DNA from: Rhodanobacter sp. T12-5
GTDB lineage: Bacteria > Pseudomonadota > Gammaproteobacteria > Xanthomonadales > Rhodanobacteraceae
Assembly (NCBI RefSeq): GCF_008329435.1
Contig: NZ_NPKN01000008.1
Location: forward strand, 124,001 to 188,000
Length of the DNA stretch: 64,000 bases
Direction: 5' to 3'
Shown piece after piece: positions 36,587 to 45,980 of this stretch. Each line of letters starts with the position of its first letter. The first letter of the stretch is position 1. Under the pieces are notes generated by a model. That model searched no databases. It was not told the DNA's origin and saw nothing but the letters and a program-made list of their open reading frames with translations. A program made the translations under genes and the position numbers.

Positions 36587-37226
36587 GTACCGTCTCGATG
36601 GGTTTGAGGGTGCCTTCCGGATCGAGCTTGCGCCGCAGCCGGCCGATGAACACTTCGAGCACGTTGGAGTCGCGGTCGAAGTCCTGCTGGTAGATGTGCT
36701 CGGTGAGGTCGGCCTTGGAGACCAGCTCGCCCGCATGCAGCATCAGGTATTCCAGCACTTTGTACTCGTAGCTGGTCAGATCGACCAGCTTGCCATCCAC
36801 CGTCACCGTCTGCGCGGTGGTGTCCAGCTTGATCATGCCGCAGGCCAGGATCGGCTTGGACCAGCCGCTGGCACGGCGCACCAGCGCATTGATGCGCGCC
36901 AGCAATTCCTCGACGTGGAACGGTTTGACCAGGTAGTCGTCGGCGCCGTACTTCAGCCCCTCGACCTTGTCCTGCCAGCTGCCGCGCGCGGTCAGGATCA
37001 GGATCGGATAGCGCTGCCCGTGTTCGCGCAATGCCTTGACCAGTTCCATGCCCGACATCTTGGGCAGGCCCAGGTCGATGATCGCCAGATCGAACGGCAC
37101 CTCGCGACCGAGGTAGATGCCCTCCTCGCCGTCCTGCGCCGCGTCGACGGCAAATCCGTCCCGTTTCAGGCGTGCCGCCAGCGTCTCGCGCAACGGCGCC
37201 TCGTCCTCCACCAACAGGATGCGCAT
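36534..37226 (-). CDS. phoP: PhoP-like OmpR-family response regulator
   Basis: This 230-aa regulator starts MRILLVEDEAPLRETLAARL. The receiver domain has phosphoacceptor D51 in LAIIDLGLPKMSGMEL, T in LILTARG and K in YLVKPFHVEEL. The winged-helix output (about 130-222) carries LTSYEYKVLEYLMLHAGELV and VFIGRLRRKLD with TVRGRGYRF. The start codon overlaps the stop of the PepSY gene (TGATG), implying co-translation. In Xanthomonadales PhoPQ-type systems respond to Mg2+ or cationic peptides; that ligand is an inference here. Confidence 0.95.
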   Translation of the reverse strand: MRILLVEDEAPLRETLAARLKRDGFAVDAAQDGEEGIYLGREVPFDLAIIDLGLPKMSGMELVKALREHGQRYPILILTARGSWQDKVEGLKYGADDYLVKPFHVEELLARINALVRRASGWSKPILACGMIKLDTTAQTVTVDGKLVDLTSYEYKVLEYLMLHAGELVSKADLTEHIYQQDFDRDSNVLEVFIGRLRRKLDPEGTLKPIETVRGRGYRFAIPRTDGDDE

Positions 37227-37555
37227 CAGTGTTTCTCCTTGCTGCCCGCGCGCCTGGCGGGCGGATTCTTGGTTGACTGGGATGATGCCGGATTCTTGCT
37301 CGCCTCCGAGGAAACCGCCATCACCTTCACGTGACCCGCCGGGGTGAGTACCTTGATGCGGTACTCCAGCCTGCGCCCGATCCGGCGCGGCTCGGCCGAC
37401 AACACCGTGCCGCCGGTTTCCTGACGCACTTTCAGCACGGCCTGGTCCAGCGTCACCGCCGGCGCCGGCTCGGCGGACTGAGCCGAAACCGTGCCCACGG
37501 CGCTCAGCGACAGCCATAACACCAGAGCGCAGATGAAGTTTTTGTTGGTTGGCAT
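37226..37555 (-). CDS. Exported PepSY-domain protein
   Basis: This 109-aa protein has a signal peptide (NFICALVLWLSLSAVGTVSA, about 6-25) and a PepSY module (VTLDQAVLKVRQETGGTVLSAEPRRIGRRLEYRIKVLTPAG split by its conserved Y), then a Lys-rich tail. PepSY proteins are periplasmic and often inhibit proteases or modulate neighbouring sensors. Its position as first gene of the PepSY-phoP-phoQ unit, overlapping phoP by 1 bp, suggests an accessory input to the sensor kinase. Confidence 0.82.
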   Translation of the reverse strand: MPTNKNFICALVLWLSLSAVGTVSAQSAEPAPAVTLDQAVLKVRQETGGTVLSAEPRRIGRRLEYRIKVLTPAGHVKVMAVSSEASKNPASSQSTKNPPARRAGSKEKH

Positions 37556-37637
37556 GCCCGGTTGTCCTGCGTGACGCCCGATAAAAGCTCAAGCCTAGGC
37601 ACTCAGGCCTGAATACTGACCGGACGAGGGGCCACTG

Positions 37638-38642
<1,005 letters not shown>

Positions 38643-38929
38643 GCCGCCATTGTAAGGTCTGCCGGCTGCCCTGCCCCGGGCTAGCGACCGCGCTTGCGCG
38701 CGTGTTCCATCCGGTCCTTGCTGAGCCACATGGCTACGGATCACTCCAGGAAAGCTCAGGAAATGAACCGTCCATGGCCCCGACCAGGCCTGTCACAGCG
38801 ATTGGCCGGCTTGAGCTCGGACCGTATCTCGATGGCTGAAAGAATGATCGCGATGGCGAAGATGCCATCGGACAACATCACCCGCCGGTCCAGACGCCGC
38901 TGCTGGACGTGTGCCGGTTTTCGGCGGCG

Positions 38930-40597
38930 TTATCCCGGCCTGGCCTTCTTCGCTGCCCTGGTGGTTTTCGCTGCCTTGGCAACTTTGCCGGCGTTCTTCG
39001 CGATGGGTGTGGCCTTGGCAACCGATGCCTGCGGTTTCATCACGAAGTTCATGCCGCCCGACGGGTGCTTGTTCGCCCCGGCCTGCATCAACGAGCACAG
39101 CGACTCGAAGCGGCAGCAGCATTCCTGATAGGCGCCCTTGTCGTCGGTGACACCGAGCGCGGCGTAATGATGCAGTCCCCGCGGCGGCAACGCGGCGGGA
39201 GCACCCGTGCTGCCGTCCGCCAAGGTCACCAACGGCCAGTCGATCTGGCCGTTGCCGGCCACGCGGGCGGGAATCAGCCAATACTCGCCGGTGGCGTATA
39301 CGCCACCTGGCTCAAACGTGACCTGGATACCATCCTCCAGCACGATCGGCGCGCCCTCGCCCAGCGTCAGCACGCCTTGCGTGGTCACCGCATCGACCTG
39401 ATCCCAGCGTCGCAGCAGCGCATGCTGGCGCGGATCGCTGCCCGGGTGCCACGGCGTCAGGTTCTTCGGCACGTTGAGGGTAACGCTGCAGTTCGCCACG
39501 TCGACGGCGATCACCTGCAGCAGCGGAAACGCCCGCTGCCCCAGCGTGTAGGCATCGTCGACCAGCTCGACCCAGTCGTTGACCGCCAGCCCCAGCCGGG
39601 CATCGCGACCGAGCCGGCCCAGCGTCACCACCTGTTGCGTGCTGCCGTCGTCCGCAGCGGCACCGGATACGCTGCGGGTGATCGGAAACACCACCGAGCC
39701 GTTCTCGCGCGACCATTTGAACGTCGCGGTGCCTGCCAGTCCGCCCTGATGGATCTCGACGCGATACAACTGGTTCTCGCAGCCGCGATAGCGCGCATCG
39801 GCAGCGATCACGCAGGGGTCGCCATCCGGCTCCACCGGCCCCAGTTCCGCCCGCATCCGCGGCAACGCATACAGCACGCGGGCGCCGAGCAACTGGCGCA
39901 GCCATGTACACCGAGACATGTTGGCATTGCCCTGACCGTCGATGCCGCTGCGCAGGTTGCCCACGTCGACCAGCTGCTGCTTGATGGCGGCAACGTCGGC
40001 TGCACCCGTGCTGGCCTTCTGTCGTGTCTTCAGCGCAGCGGTGATGTCGTCGAGCCGCTGATCCGCCCGCGCCCGGTCGAGCGCGCGCAACTGCCATACC
40101 ACCTGCGCGCGCGACGTGGTGTCGACACCATCGAGCGCAACGTCAGCCAGCGCCGACGCTTCCACCGCGGATACATGCCGCTCCCACACGTCCAGCCACA
40201 GCACGAAGCCAGCCGGAGGATTCTCGAAGCCACTCCTGCCATCGGCCACGCCGTAGTCGGGCGTGGGCCCCTGTGGCTGCGCGACCAGGGTGCAGGCAGC
40301 CTCGTTCACGCACAAAATGCCGTCCACGTAGAAGTGCCCCGGCGCCAGTTGCCAGTCGGTCAACGGCAACGGCTTGCTGCTGCCGTCCGCGTTCGTCGTC
40401 GTGCTGGTGATGCCGAAACCGCTGCCAGCCGCCCAGCACGGGCCGACCAGGTCGCGCACCAGGGTGCGCAGCAGGTGCAGCTGGATGTGTGCCTGCTCGT
40501 TCCAGTCGGCTTCCAGCAATACGCGCCCCTGCTGCTGGAACACCTGGCTGTAGTGCAGGGTCGGATCGAAGCTGACGCGTGCGAAGTCGCCTTTCAT
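38930..40597 (-). CDS. eCIS-associated DUF6519 protein with Lys/Ala-rich tail
   Basis: This 555-aa protein opens with the characteristic FDPTLHYSQVFQQQGRVLLEADWNEQ block of the DUF6519 family, which from memory is tied to contractile-injection and tail-like loci. The middle is beta-rich with TATFKWSRENGSVVFPI and WVELVDDAYTLGQ. The last about 40 residues are basic and repetitive (AKATPIAKNAGKVAKAAK), unlike the rest. It lies 11 bp after the tail-protein-I gene and is the last gene of the eCIS operon. Probable role: fibre- or baseplate-peripheral structural protein (inference). Confidence 0.72.
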   Translation of the reverse strand: MKGDFARVSFDPTLHYSQVFQQQGRVLLEADWNEQAHIQLHLLRTLVRDLVGPCWAAGSGFGITSTTTNADGSSKPLPLTDWQLAPGHFYVDGILCVNEAACTLVAQPQGPTPDYGVADGRSGFENPPAGFVLWLDVWERHVSAVEASALADVALDGVDTTSRAQVVWQLRALDRARADQRLDDITAALKTRQKASTGAADVAAIKQQLVDVGNLRSGIDGQGNANMSRCTWLRQLLGARVLYALPRMRAELGPVEPDGDPCVIAADARYRGCENQLYRVEIHQGGLAGTATFKWSRENGSVVFPITRSVSGAAADDGSTQQVVTLGRLGRDARLGLAVNDWVELVDDAYTLGQRAFPLLQVIAVDVANCSVTLNVPKNLTPWHPGSDPRQHALLRRWDQVDAVTTQGVLTLGEGAPIVLEDGIQVTFEPGGVYATGEYWLIPARVAGNGQIDWPLVTLADGSTGAPAALPPRGLHHYAALGVTDDKGAYQECCCRFESLCSLMQAGANKHPSGGMNFVMKPQASVAKATPIAKNAGKVAKAAKTTRAAKKARPG

Positions 40598-40608
40598 GGT
40601 CGATGCTC

Positions 40609-42864
40609 CTAACTCGCGAAAAGAATGCCGGCGTCCGTGCCTGCCGGAACGTATTCCTGCAGCCGAGCCGCGAGATTCGCCTCGCGCTGCGGCTCGTACA
40701 GATCGTGATACACGCCCATCGCCGAACGATCCGACGCGCCGCTGCGGATCTCCGCGCAGCAGCGATCGGCCAGACGCAGGTAATGCGGCGTGGCGTAACG
40801 CTGGCTGCGGAACTGCGGCACCACGCGCAGCTGCTCATGCGCGCGCCTGCTGACGTCACCCGCGGCGACTGCGGCCAGCGCCAGATCCGGCTGGCAGTGG
40901 AAACGCCGTGGCGTACGCGAACCGTCCGCCACGTAGCAGAAACGCACGCAGCCTTGTTGCCGGCGCAGCACGCGCAGCGGGCCGGCGAAGATCGAATCCT
41001 CGGCCAGTGCGACGCCGTGTGCCTGCACCTCGCCGATCACCGTGCAGCGGCGGAAGCTCGCCTCGACATGCGCCACCGCTTCGTCCGGCGCGCCCAGTGC
41101 CACCCGCTCGACGCCGGTGGCGTCGACGATGCTGTCGCAGATGTCCAGCAGTGGCGGCTCGCCACGTCGAGCCGGACTGATCACCGCGATCGCGCCGAGG
41201 ATGCTGTGACTGACACGCAGCGCCGCACGCGTCCCATCCAGCGTGACGCTCGGCTCGCCCGGACGCTTGGGATCGCAATCGCAATGCAACGCCCAGCCCG
41301 GCACCAGGGTGCAATGGCGAATCACCAGTTCGCACAGGTCGTCTGTCGCGGGGTTCTCTTCCGCCGGCCCCTGCACCTCGACACCGCGACCCACGATCAT
41401 CAGGCCGTCGAGCAGCACGCGGCTACCGGCTGCGCCGCTGATGCTGAGCGCATCGGGCTGGCTGGCGCGCACATCGAGCAACCGCAGTACCGGCCGCGTG
41501 CGCTCGGCCGCCCGCAACTGGATCGCCTCGCCGGCATCCAGTAGCAGGTCGATGCTGCCTTCATACACTCCGCTCTCGGCCAGCTCGATGATCAACGCAT
41601 GCAGCGGCTGTTGCGCTGGCGCGGCAGACTTTGCCAGCGCCCATGCGGCCAGTGCCGCGGCAATGCTGCCGTAGTGGCCAGGCGGCCAGCTGGTGTTCGG
41701 ATCACGATCCGGCAACGCGGTGTGCACGATGTAGCGCGTGGCGCCTTCCAGCTCCGGCGTCACCCTTGCATATTCGCCACCACCGAGATCGGCGGCGAAG
41801 CCGTACTGGTACGACACCCACACGCCGCGTTTCGGCCGCTGGTTGGCGGGAAACAGCAGCCGGCCCCGTTCGGGATCGACGGCCACGCGCCCACGCGGCA
41901 CCTGGTAATGCCAGTCGGACAGATCGGCCGGGATCAAGGTCTCGCACGGCACCGGCACGCCCTGCCCCTTGGCCGGCCAGTCCGGCGCCCAGATCTGCAC
42001 ACTGTTGCCGTCGCCATACAGCCCAGCCGCCACGCTGGCGTAATCGGCCTGCGGCCCGCGCGCTGCGAATCGGTAGCGCCGCAATGGCAGCGGCAGATTG
42101 CGCTCGTCGGCGATATGGGTCGGCTCGGTTTCCTCGACCGGGCGCTGGAACAGCGGCGCGTCGTTGCCGAGCACGCTGAAGCTGAAACAGTGCGGGCCGC
42201 GTTCCTCCACGCAGTACGCCGACGTGCTGGTCACCGGATAGCTGCGCAGGCGGCAGGCGAACACGCCGACGTCCGGGATGTTGTAGCGACCACGCCGACG
42301 CCGACTGCCCATGCGTCGCAGGTCGACGCTGTGCGCGAACGGGTCAAACGCGCCGCTCGCCCAGCCGATACGCTGCAGCCGACCCGGATCGCGCAGGTCG
42401 GCCGTGCCGCCGCGGTGCGAATGTTGATGATCGAGGTGCTGCATCCAGCCGAGCCGGCGGTAGAACTCGACCGCGCGCGCCGGCCAGTCGGCAGCGTCGC
42501 GGGACAGGTCTTCGAGCAGCGACAGCGTGCCCTTGCGCCGGCGTGCGTCGATCGTGTTGGCCACATCGGCGCGCGGCGCGAGCACGCGACCGAGACCGGC
42601 CGTGCACGCGTCACCTGTCGCGTCCAGCGTGGCGGCTTCCGGCAGCAAGGTATAGCCGAGCAGGTCGCCGATGTACGGCACCACCCAGTCGTCGCAGGTC
42701 TCGATGAACCAGTTGTCATACAGCCGCGCGATGTCCTGTTCCAGCATGTCGGCCTGGGTGGCCAGCACGCGCAGGAGGTCGCGCAGCGGATAACCCTGCT
42801 CCGCGTCGCGCATGCGATAGACCGCGGGCAGCAGGTCGTACAGCCGATCCGGACGCGCAGTCAT
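40609..42864 (-). CDS. eCIS phage-tail-protein-I-like protein with beta-helix C-terminus
   Basis: This 751-aa protein has an N-terminus (LYDLLPAVYRMRDAEQGYPL, LEQDIARLYDNWFIETCDDWVVPYIGDLLGY) matching the phage tail protein I-like domain of eCIS loci. The C-terminal half (about 480-700) consists of short beta-strand repeats (LLDICDSIVDATG, FRRCTVIGEVQAHGVALAEDSIFAGPL) resembling a right-handed parallel beta-helix. The end carries Cys-containing segments (GCVRFCYV, DRCCAEIR). Likely links the baseplate to fibres or itself acts as a receptor-binding element (inference). It overlaps the J-like gene by 4 bp. Confidence 0.8.
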   Translation of the reverse strand: MTARPDRLYDLLPAVYRMRDAEQGYPLRDLLRVLATQADMLEQDIARLYDNWFIETCDDWVVPYIGDLLGYTLLPEAATLDATGDACTAGLGRVLAPRADVANTIDARRRKGTLSLLEDLSRDAADWPARAVEFYRRLGWMQHLDHQHSHRGGTADLRDPGRLQRIGWASGAFDPFAHSVDLRRMGSRRRRGRYNIPDVGVFACRLRSYPVTSTSAYCVEERGPHCFSFSVLGNDAPLFQRPVEETEPTHIADERNLPLPLRRYRFAARGPQADYASVAAGLYGDGNSVQIWAPDWPAKGQGVPVPCETLIPADLSDWHYQVPRGRVAVDPERGRLLFPANQRPKRGVWVSYQYGFAADLGGGEYARVTPELEGATRYIVHTALPDRDPNTSWPPGHYGSIAAALAAWALAKSAAPAQQPLHALIIELAESGVYEGSIDLLLDAGEAIQLRAAERTRPVLRLLDVRASQPDALSISGAAGSRVLLDGLMIVGRGVEVQGPAEENPATDDLCELVIRHCTLVPGWALHCDCDPKRPGEPSVTLDGTRAALRVSHSILGAIAVISPARRGEPPLLDICDSIVDATGVERVALGAPDEAVAHVEASFRRCTVIGEVQAHGVALAEDSIFAGPLRVLRRQQGCVRFCYVADGSRTPRRFHCQPDLALAAVAAGDVSRRAHEQLRVVPQFRSQRYATPHYLRLADRCCAEIRSGASDRSAMGVYHDLYEPQREANLAARLQEYVPAGTDAGILFAS

Positions 42865-45800
42865 GGCGTGGCCTCCTGCAGCAGCAAGGTGTCGGGGATG
42901 TTCGGTGGCAGATAGGCGAGCTGCGCCGGCAGCAACCTGCCATCGCTGCCGTAGCGCGCGGGCAGTACCTGCACGCGCGGCGGTGGCATCGTGGCCGGCG
43001 CCACGGGCGCTGCCGCATGCGTCATCAACGAGGCGCCGTCACCAGCTTTGCCGTTGTCGCCCGCACCGCCGAAACCGGCCAGCAGGGTCGCCTCGTCGAT
43101 GCTGCCGAGCGCATCCACGTCGACCCAGGCCACACCGCGCACCGCCTGCATGCAGGCGACGATCTCGCTGAGGTAGACGCTCTGCGCCAGCGCCCGCCGC
43201 TCGAAACCGAATGCATCGAGCAGCGCCGCGCGCAGCTGCGGCTCGACCGCTTCCCACGCGTAGTCAGGTGCCAGGCCAACCTTCGCGCTGAGGGTCAACG
43301 CCAACAGTTCGCGCACGTCGAGACGCAGCGGCAACGATGGATCGCCGTACTGCTGCAGCGCCTGCAGCAGGTTGCGGTAGAGGTCGGAGGCAGGATCGAT
43401 CGGTGCGTCCTCCGCACCGGCGATGGTCACCTGCACCAGATTGCCGAGCTTGCTCGCCGCCGCCTTGCCGACGCCGCCGAACGTGCGCGCAAAGTCGGCG
43501 TAATCAGGCACCGAGACCAGCCGGTCCAGCGCCAGCACCGCCAGCGGAACGTTGCGTCGCGCCTGGTCACGCGTCTCCGCATCGGCGCCGCCGGAGGCAC
43601 GCAGTGGATTGATCACTGCCTTGACGCCGAGCGGCCGGGTCGCCAGCAGGCTGATCTGCTGTGCGCTTACATTGCCCGGTGTGCCGATGCCGTTGCGATA
43701 GATCGCGGTGATGTTTTCGACGCCCGTGGGCAGGCGGGCGCCATGTGTGCCGTCGCCGAACACCACGGAGGTCTTGCCGCTGTCATCGGTGGCAGTGACG
43801 AAGCTGCGGTCGGCCGCGCCGACGAAGGCAAGATTGCGCGTTTCGCGCCATGCCATGTCGTTGACGCGCACGCCGAGTGTGCTCTGCACGCCATCGACCG
43901 TGGCGGCGGAGACATGCGTCAACGGCGACTGCTTCAGCACGAACGCCTGCATCGACAGCGCGCCATTGCCGCTGCCGAGCACTTCGTGGCGCGTTTCGCC
44001 GTGGGTGGCGCGCACCACGTTGGCATGGACCGTCACGCTGTCGCGCCGGTAGCTGTAGGCGAGACCCTGGTTGGCAAACACCAAGGTGCTGTGCACGGTG
44101 TCGCCAGGCAGCTGCGCATTCACGCCCTGCTCCACCGCGCTCAGCATCACCAGTTCCGCGGCGCTCACCGCATCGGTACCCGGCACGTCGCTGCGCTCGC
44201 CCTGGACGATCACCCAGCGGCCGGCCTTGAGGCCATCAATCGCGCTGTCGAGGGTAAGCCGGGTGGCATTGTCCTGGGTGATCGGTGTCGAAGTATCGTT
44301 CGCGGCGACATTGCCGACGGTGTCTGTGATCGCCAGTTCGGCCAGCGGCAGCAACTCGCTCTGCGCATACGCCTGGGTGCTGCGCACGGCCGTCATGTCC
44401 GGCGCTTGCCACACGGCCGATCCGTCGCTGCCCACCGGGCCGACCAGCACGATGTCGGTGGTCTTGCCGCTGATGCCGTAGTCGCTGCGGGGGTGCACCT
44501 GGACACGCTTCGCCTGCGCCACGACCGGCACCGCACCGGAGCGCTGGATCAGCAGGTAGCTGCCGGCGAGCACGCCATCGTAGGCATTGTCCAGTTGCAC
44601 GCGGTCATCCTGCTCGACCGAGCCCCAGTCACCGTCGGGCATGGAGACGTAGGGCACCGCCGCCTTGGTGGCGCCGTCCGTGTTCAGGCCAAGCCCCATG
44701 ATGCGCGGCGCGTTGTAGCCGAACAGCGGCGCCGCCACGCGCAACGCGTACACGCCGCTCAGCGTGGGCGAAGGTTCGCCTCTCGGCACGCTGGTCCATG
44801 CGCGGTAGAAGGTATCGGCCAGGTGGGTCTCGAAATTCAGCAGCAGCTGCGGACGCGTGTCGCTCGCCTTGCCCAGTGCGGTGGTGAGGCTGCGTTGCAG
44901 ATGGAAGCTGTTCGCCGGCTGCAGCGTCGGCATGGCCGCCAGCGCACCGAACAGTGCACTGAAACTGCTTGCCGGCGGCGTACCGACCGATCCGTCGTCG
45001 GCAAAAGCCTGCTGCACCGCGAGCAGGAAATCCTGCGCCGCCGGCGGGCCACCGCCGAAACCCTCCAGTTCACCGAAGCTGCGAATGAATTCGATGTAGC
45101 TGCCGCCATTGTCCTTGCCCAGCAGCAATTGCTGACGCAGTTGTTCCAAGCCGTTCAGCCAGTGGCCGCTGGCCCCTGTCAACGCGGCGATTCCCGCTTG
45201 CGCCGCGGCGAGAATCTTCACGGTCACTGGATCGACCGGCTGCAGCACGACCCGGCTGCGCGCGCTGGCCTGCTGCACTTCGACCGATTGCACCAGGCGG
45301 ATCGCCTGCACACCGGTGGCAAGGTCGCCGAACAGGAACAGCAGGCGGTCGTTCGGCTTGAGGTTGCTGACGATGCTGGCAATCCACAGTTCGCCGAGTC
45401 CTGCAATCGTGTCCAGCGAAATGTTCTGCGGTCGGGCCAGGCGCGGCTGCAGCGCGTTCCACTCGTGGCGCGCGTCCAGCGGATCGGCGGTCTCGAAGGT
45501 CTGCATCTGTTCGCCGGGCGCGGGGATGGATTGCGCGCGTGCGCCGGCGCCGATGGTCACCGGCGGCGAGTCCTTCTCGACGGTGTAGGCAAGGTAGACG
45601 CTGGCGGCCACGCCGGGACGCAAGCGGTAATCGACCAGCCGCGCCAGCTCCCGCACCGATCGCCGCTCGATGGCGGTGCGCAGGTAACCTTCGTTGGCGA
45701 TGCGCTCCTGATAGAAGCTGAGCACGTCGGCACCTACTGCCCATGCATCGAGCAGCGCCATCGCCGGATCGTCACTCTCCCGCGTACGCAGCCCGGCCAA

Positions 45801-45980
45801 GCCCGGCAGCGCGGCGTCACTGAGGTCGTTCTGCATGGTGGCGCGGAAGTCGGCATACGTGCCGACGCGACAGGCGAGGCTGTCCAGTCCCGGCCGGTTG
45901 TACAGCGGCAGCGGGGTGCCGGCGATCGCCCCGCAACCGCAGGCACAGGCGTGCCTGCCACAGGCGCTGCAGCAACTCAT
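42861..45980 (-). CDS. eCIS baseplate J-like protein, second of two
   Basis: This 1,039-aa protein starts with a Cys-rich stretch (MSCCSACGRHACACGCGAIAG). The conserved 'putative baseplate assembly protein' N-terminus follows: YADFRATMQNDLSDAALPGL, DDPAMALLDAWAVGADVLSFYQERIANEGYLRTA and RELARLVDYRLRPGVAAS. The C-terminal half contains the gp47/J-type core (VVFGDGTHGARLPTGVENI, AIYRNGIGTPGNVSA and DQARRNVPLAVLALDRLVSVPDYADFARTF). In T4 terms it corresponds to gp6-like wedge subunits. It overlaps neighbouring genes by 4 bp at both ends. Confidence 0.87.
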   Translation of the reverse strand: MSCCSACGRHACACGCGAIAGTPLPLYNRPGLDSLACRVGTYADFRATMQNDLSDAALPGLAGLRTRESDDPAMALLDAWAVGADVLSFYQERIANEGYLRTAIERRSVRELARLVDYRLRPGVAASVYLAYTVEKDSPPVTIGAGARAQSIPAPGEQMQTFETADPLDARHEWNALQPRLARPQNISLDTIAGLGELWIASIVSNLKPNDRLLFLFGDLATGVQAIRLVQSVEVQQASARSRVVLQPVDPVTVKILAAAQAGIAALTGASGHWLNGLEQLRQQLLLGKDNGGSYIEFIRSFGELEGFGGGPPAAQDFLLAVQQAFADDGSVGTPPASSFSALFGALAAMPTLQPANSFHLQRSLTTALGKASDTRPQLLLNFETHLADTFYRAWTSVPRGEPSPTLSGVYALRVAAPLFGYNAPRIMGLGLNTDGATKAAVPYVSMPDGDWGSVEQDDRVQLDNAYDGVLAGSYLLIQRSGAVPVVAQAKRVQVHPRSDYGISGKTTDIVLVGPVGSDGSAVWQAPDMTAVRSTQAYAQSELLPLAELAITDTVGNVAANDTSTPITQDNATRLTLDSAIDGLKAGRWVIVQGERSDVPGTDAVSAAELVMLSAVEQGVNAQLPGDTVHSTLVFANQGLAYSYRRDSVTVHANVVRATHGETRHEVLGSGNGALSMQAFVLKQSPLTHVSAATVDGVQSTLGVRVNDMAWRETRNLAFVGAADRSFVTATDDSGKTSVVFGDGTHGARLPTGVENITAIYRNGIGTPGNVSAQQISLLATRPLGVKAVINPLRASGGADAETRDQARRNVPLAVLALDRLVSVPDYADFARTFGGVGKAAASKLGNLVQVTIAGAEDAPIDPASDLYRNLLQALQQYGDPSLPLRLDVRELLALTLSAKVGLAPDYAWEAVEPQLRAALLDAFGFERRALAQSVYLSEIVACMQAVRGVAWVDVDALGSIDEATLLAGFGGAGDNGKAGDGASLMTHAAAPVAPATMPPPRVQVLPARYGSDGRLLPAQLAYLPPNIPDTLLLQEATP

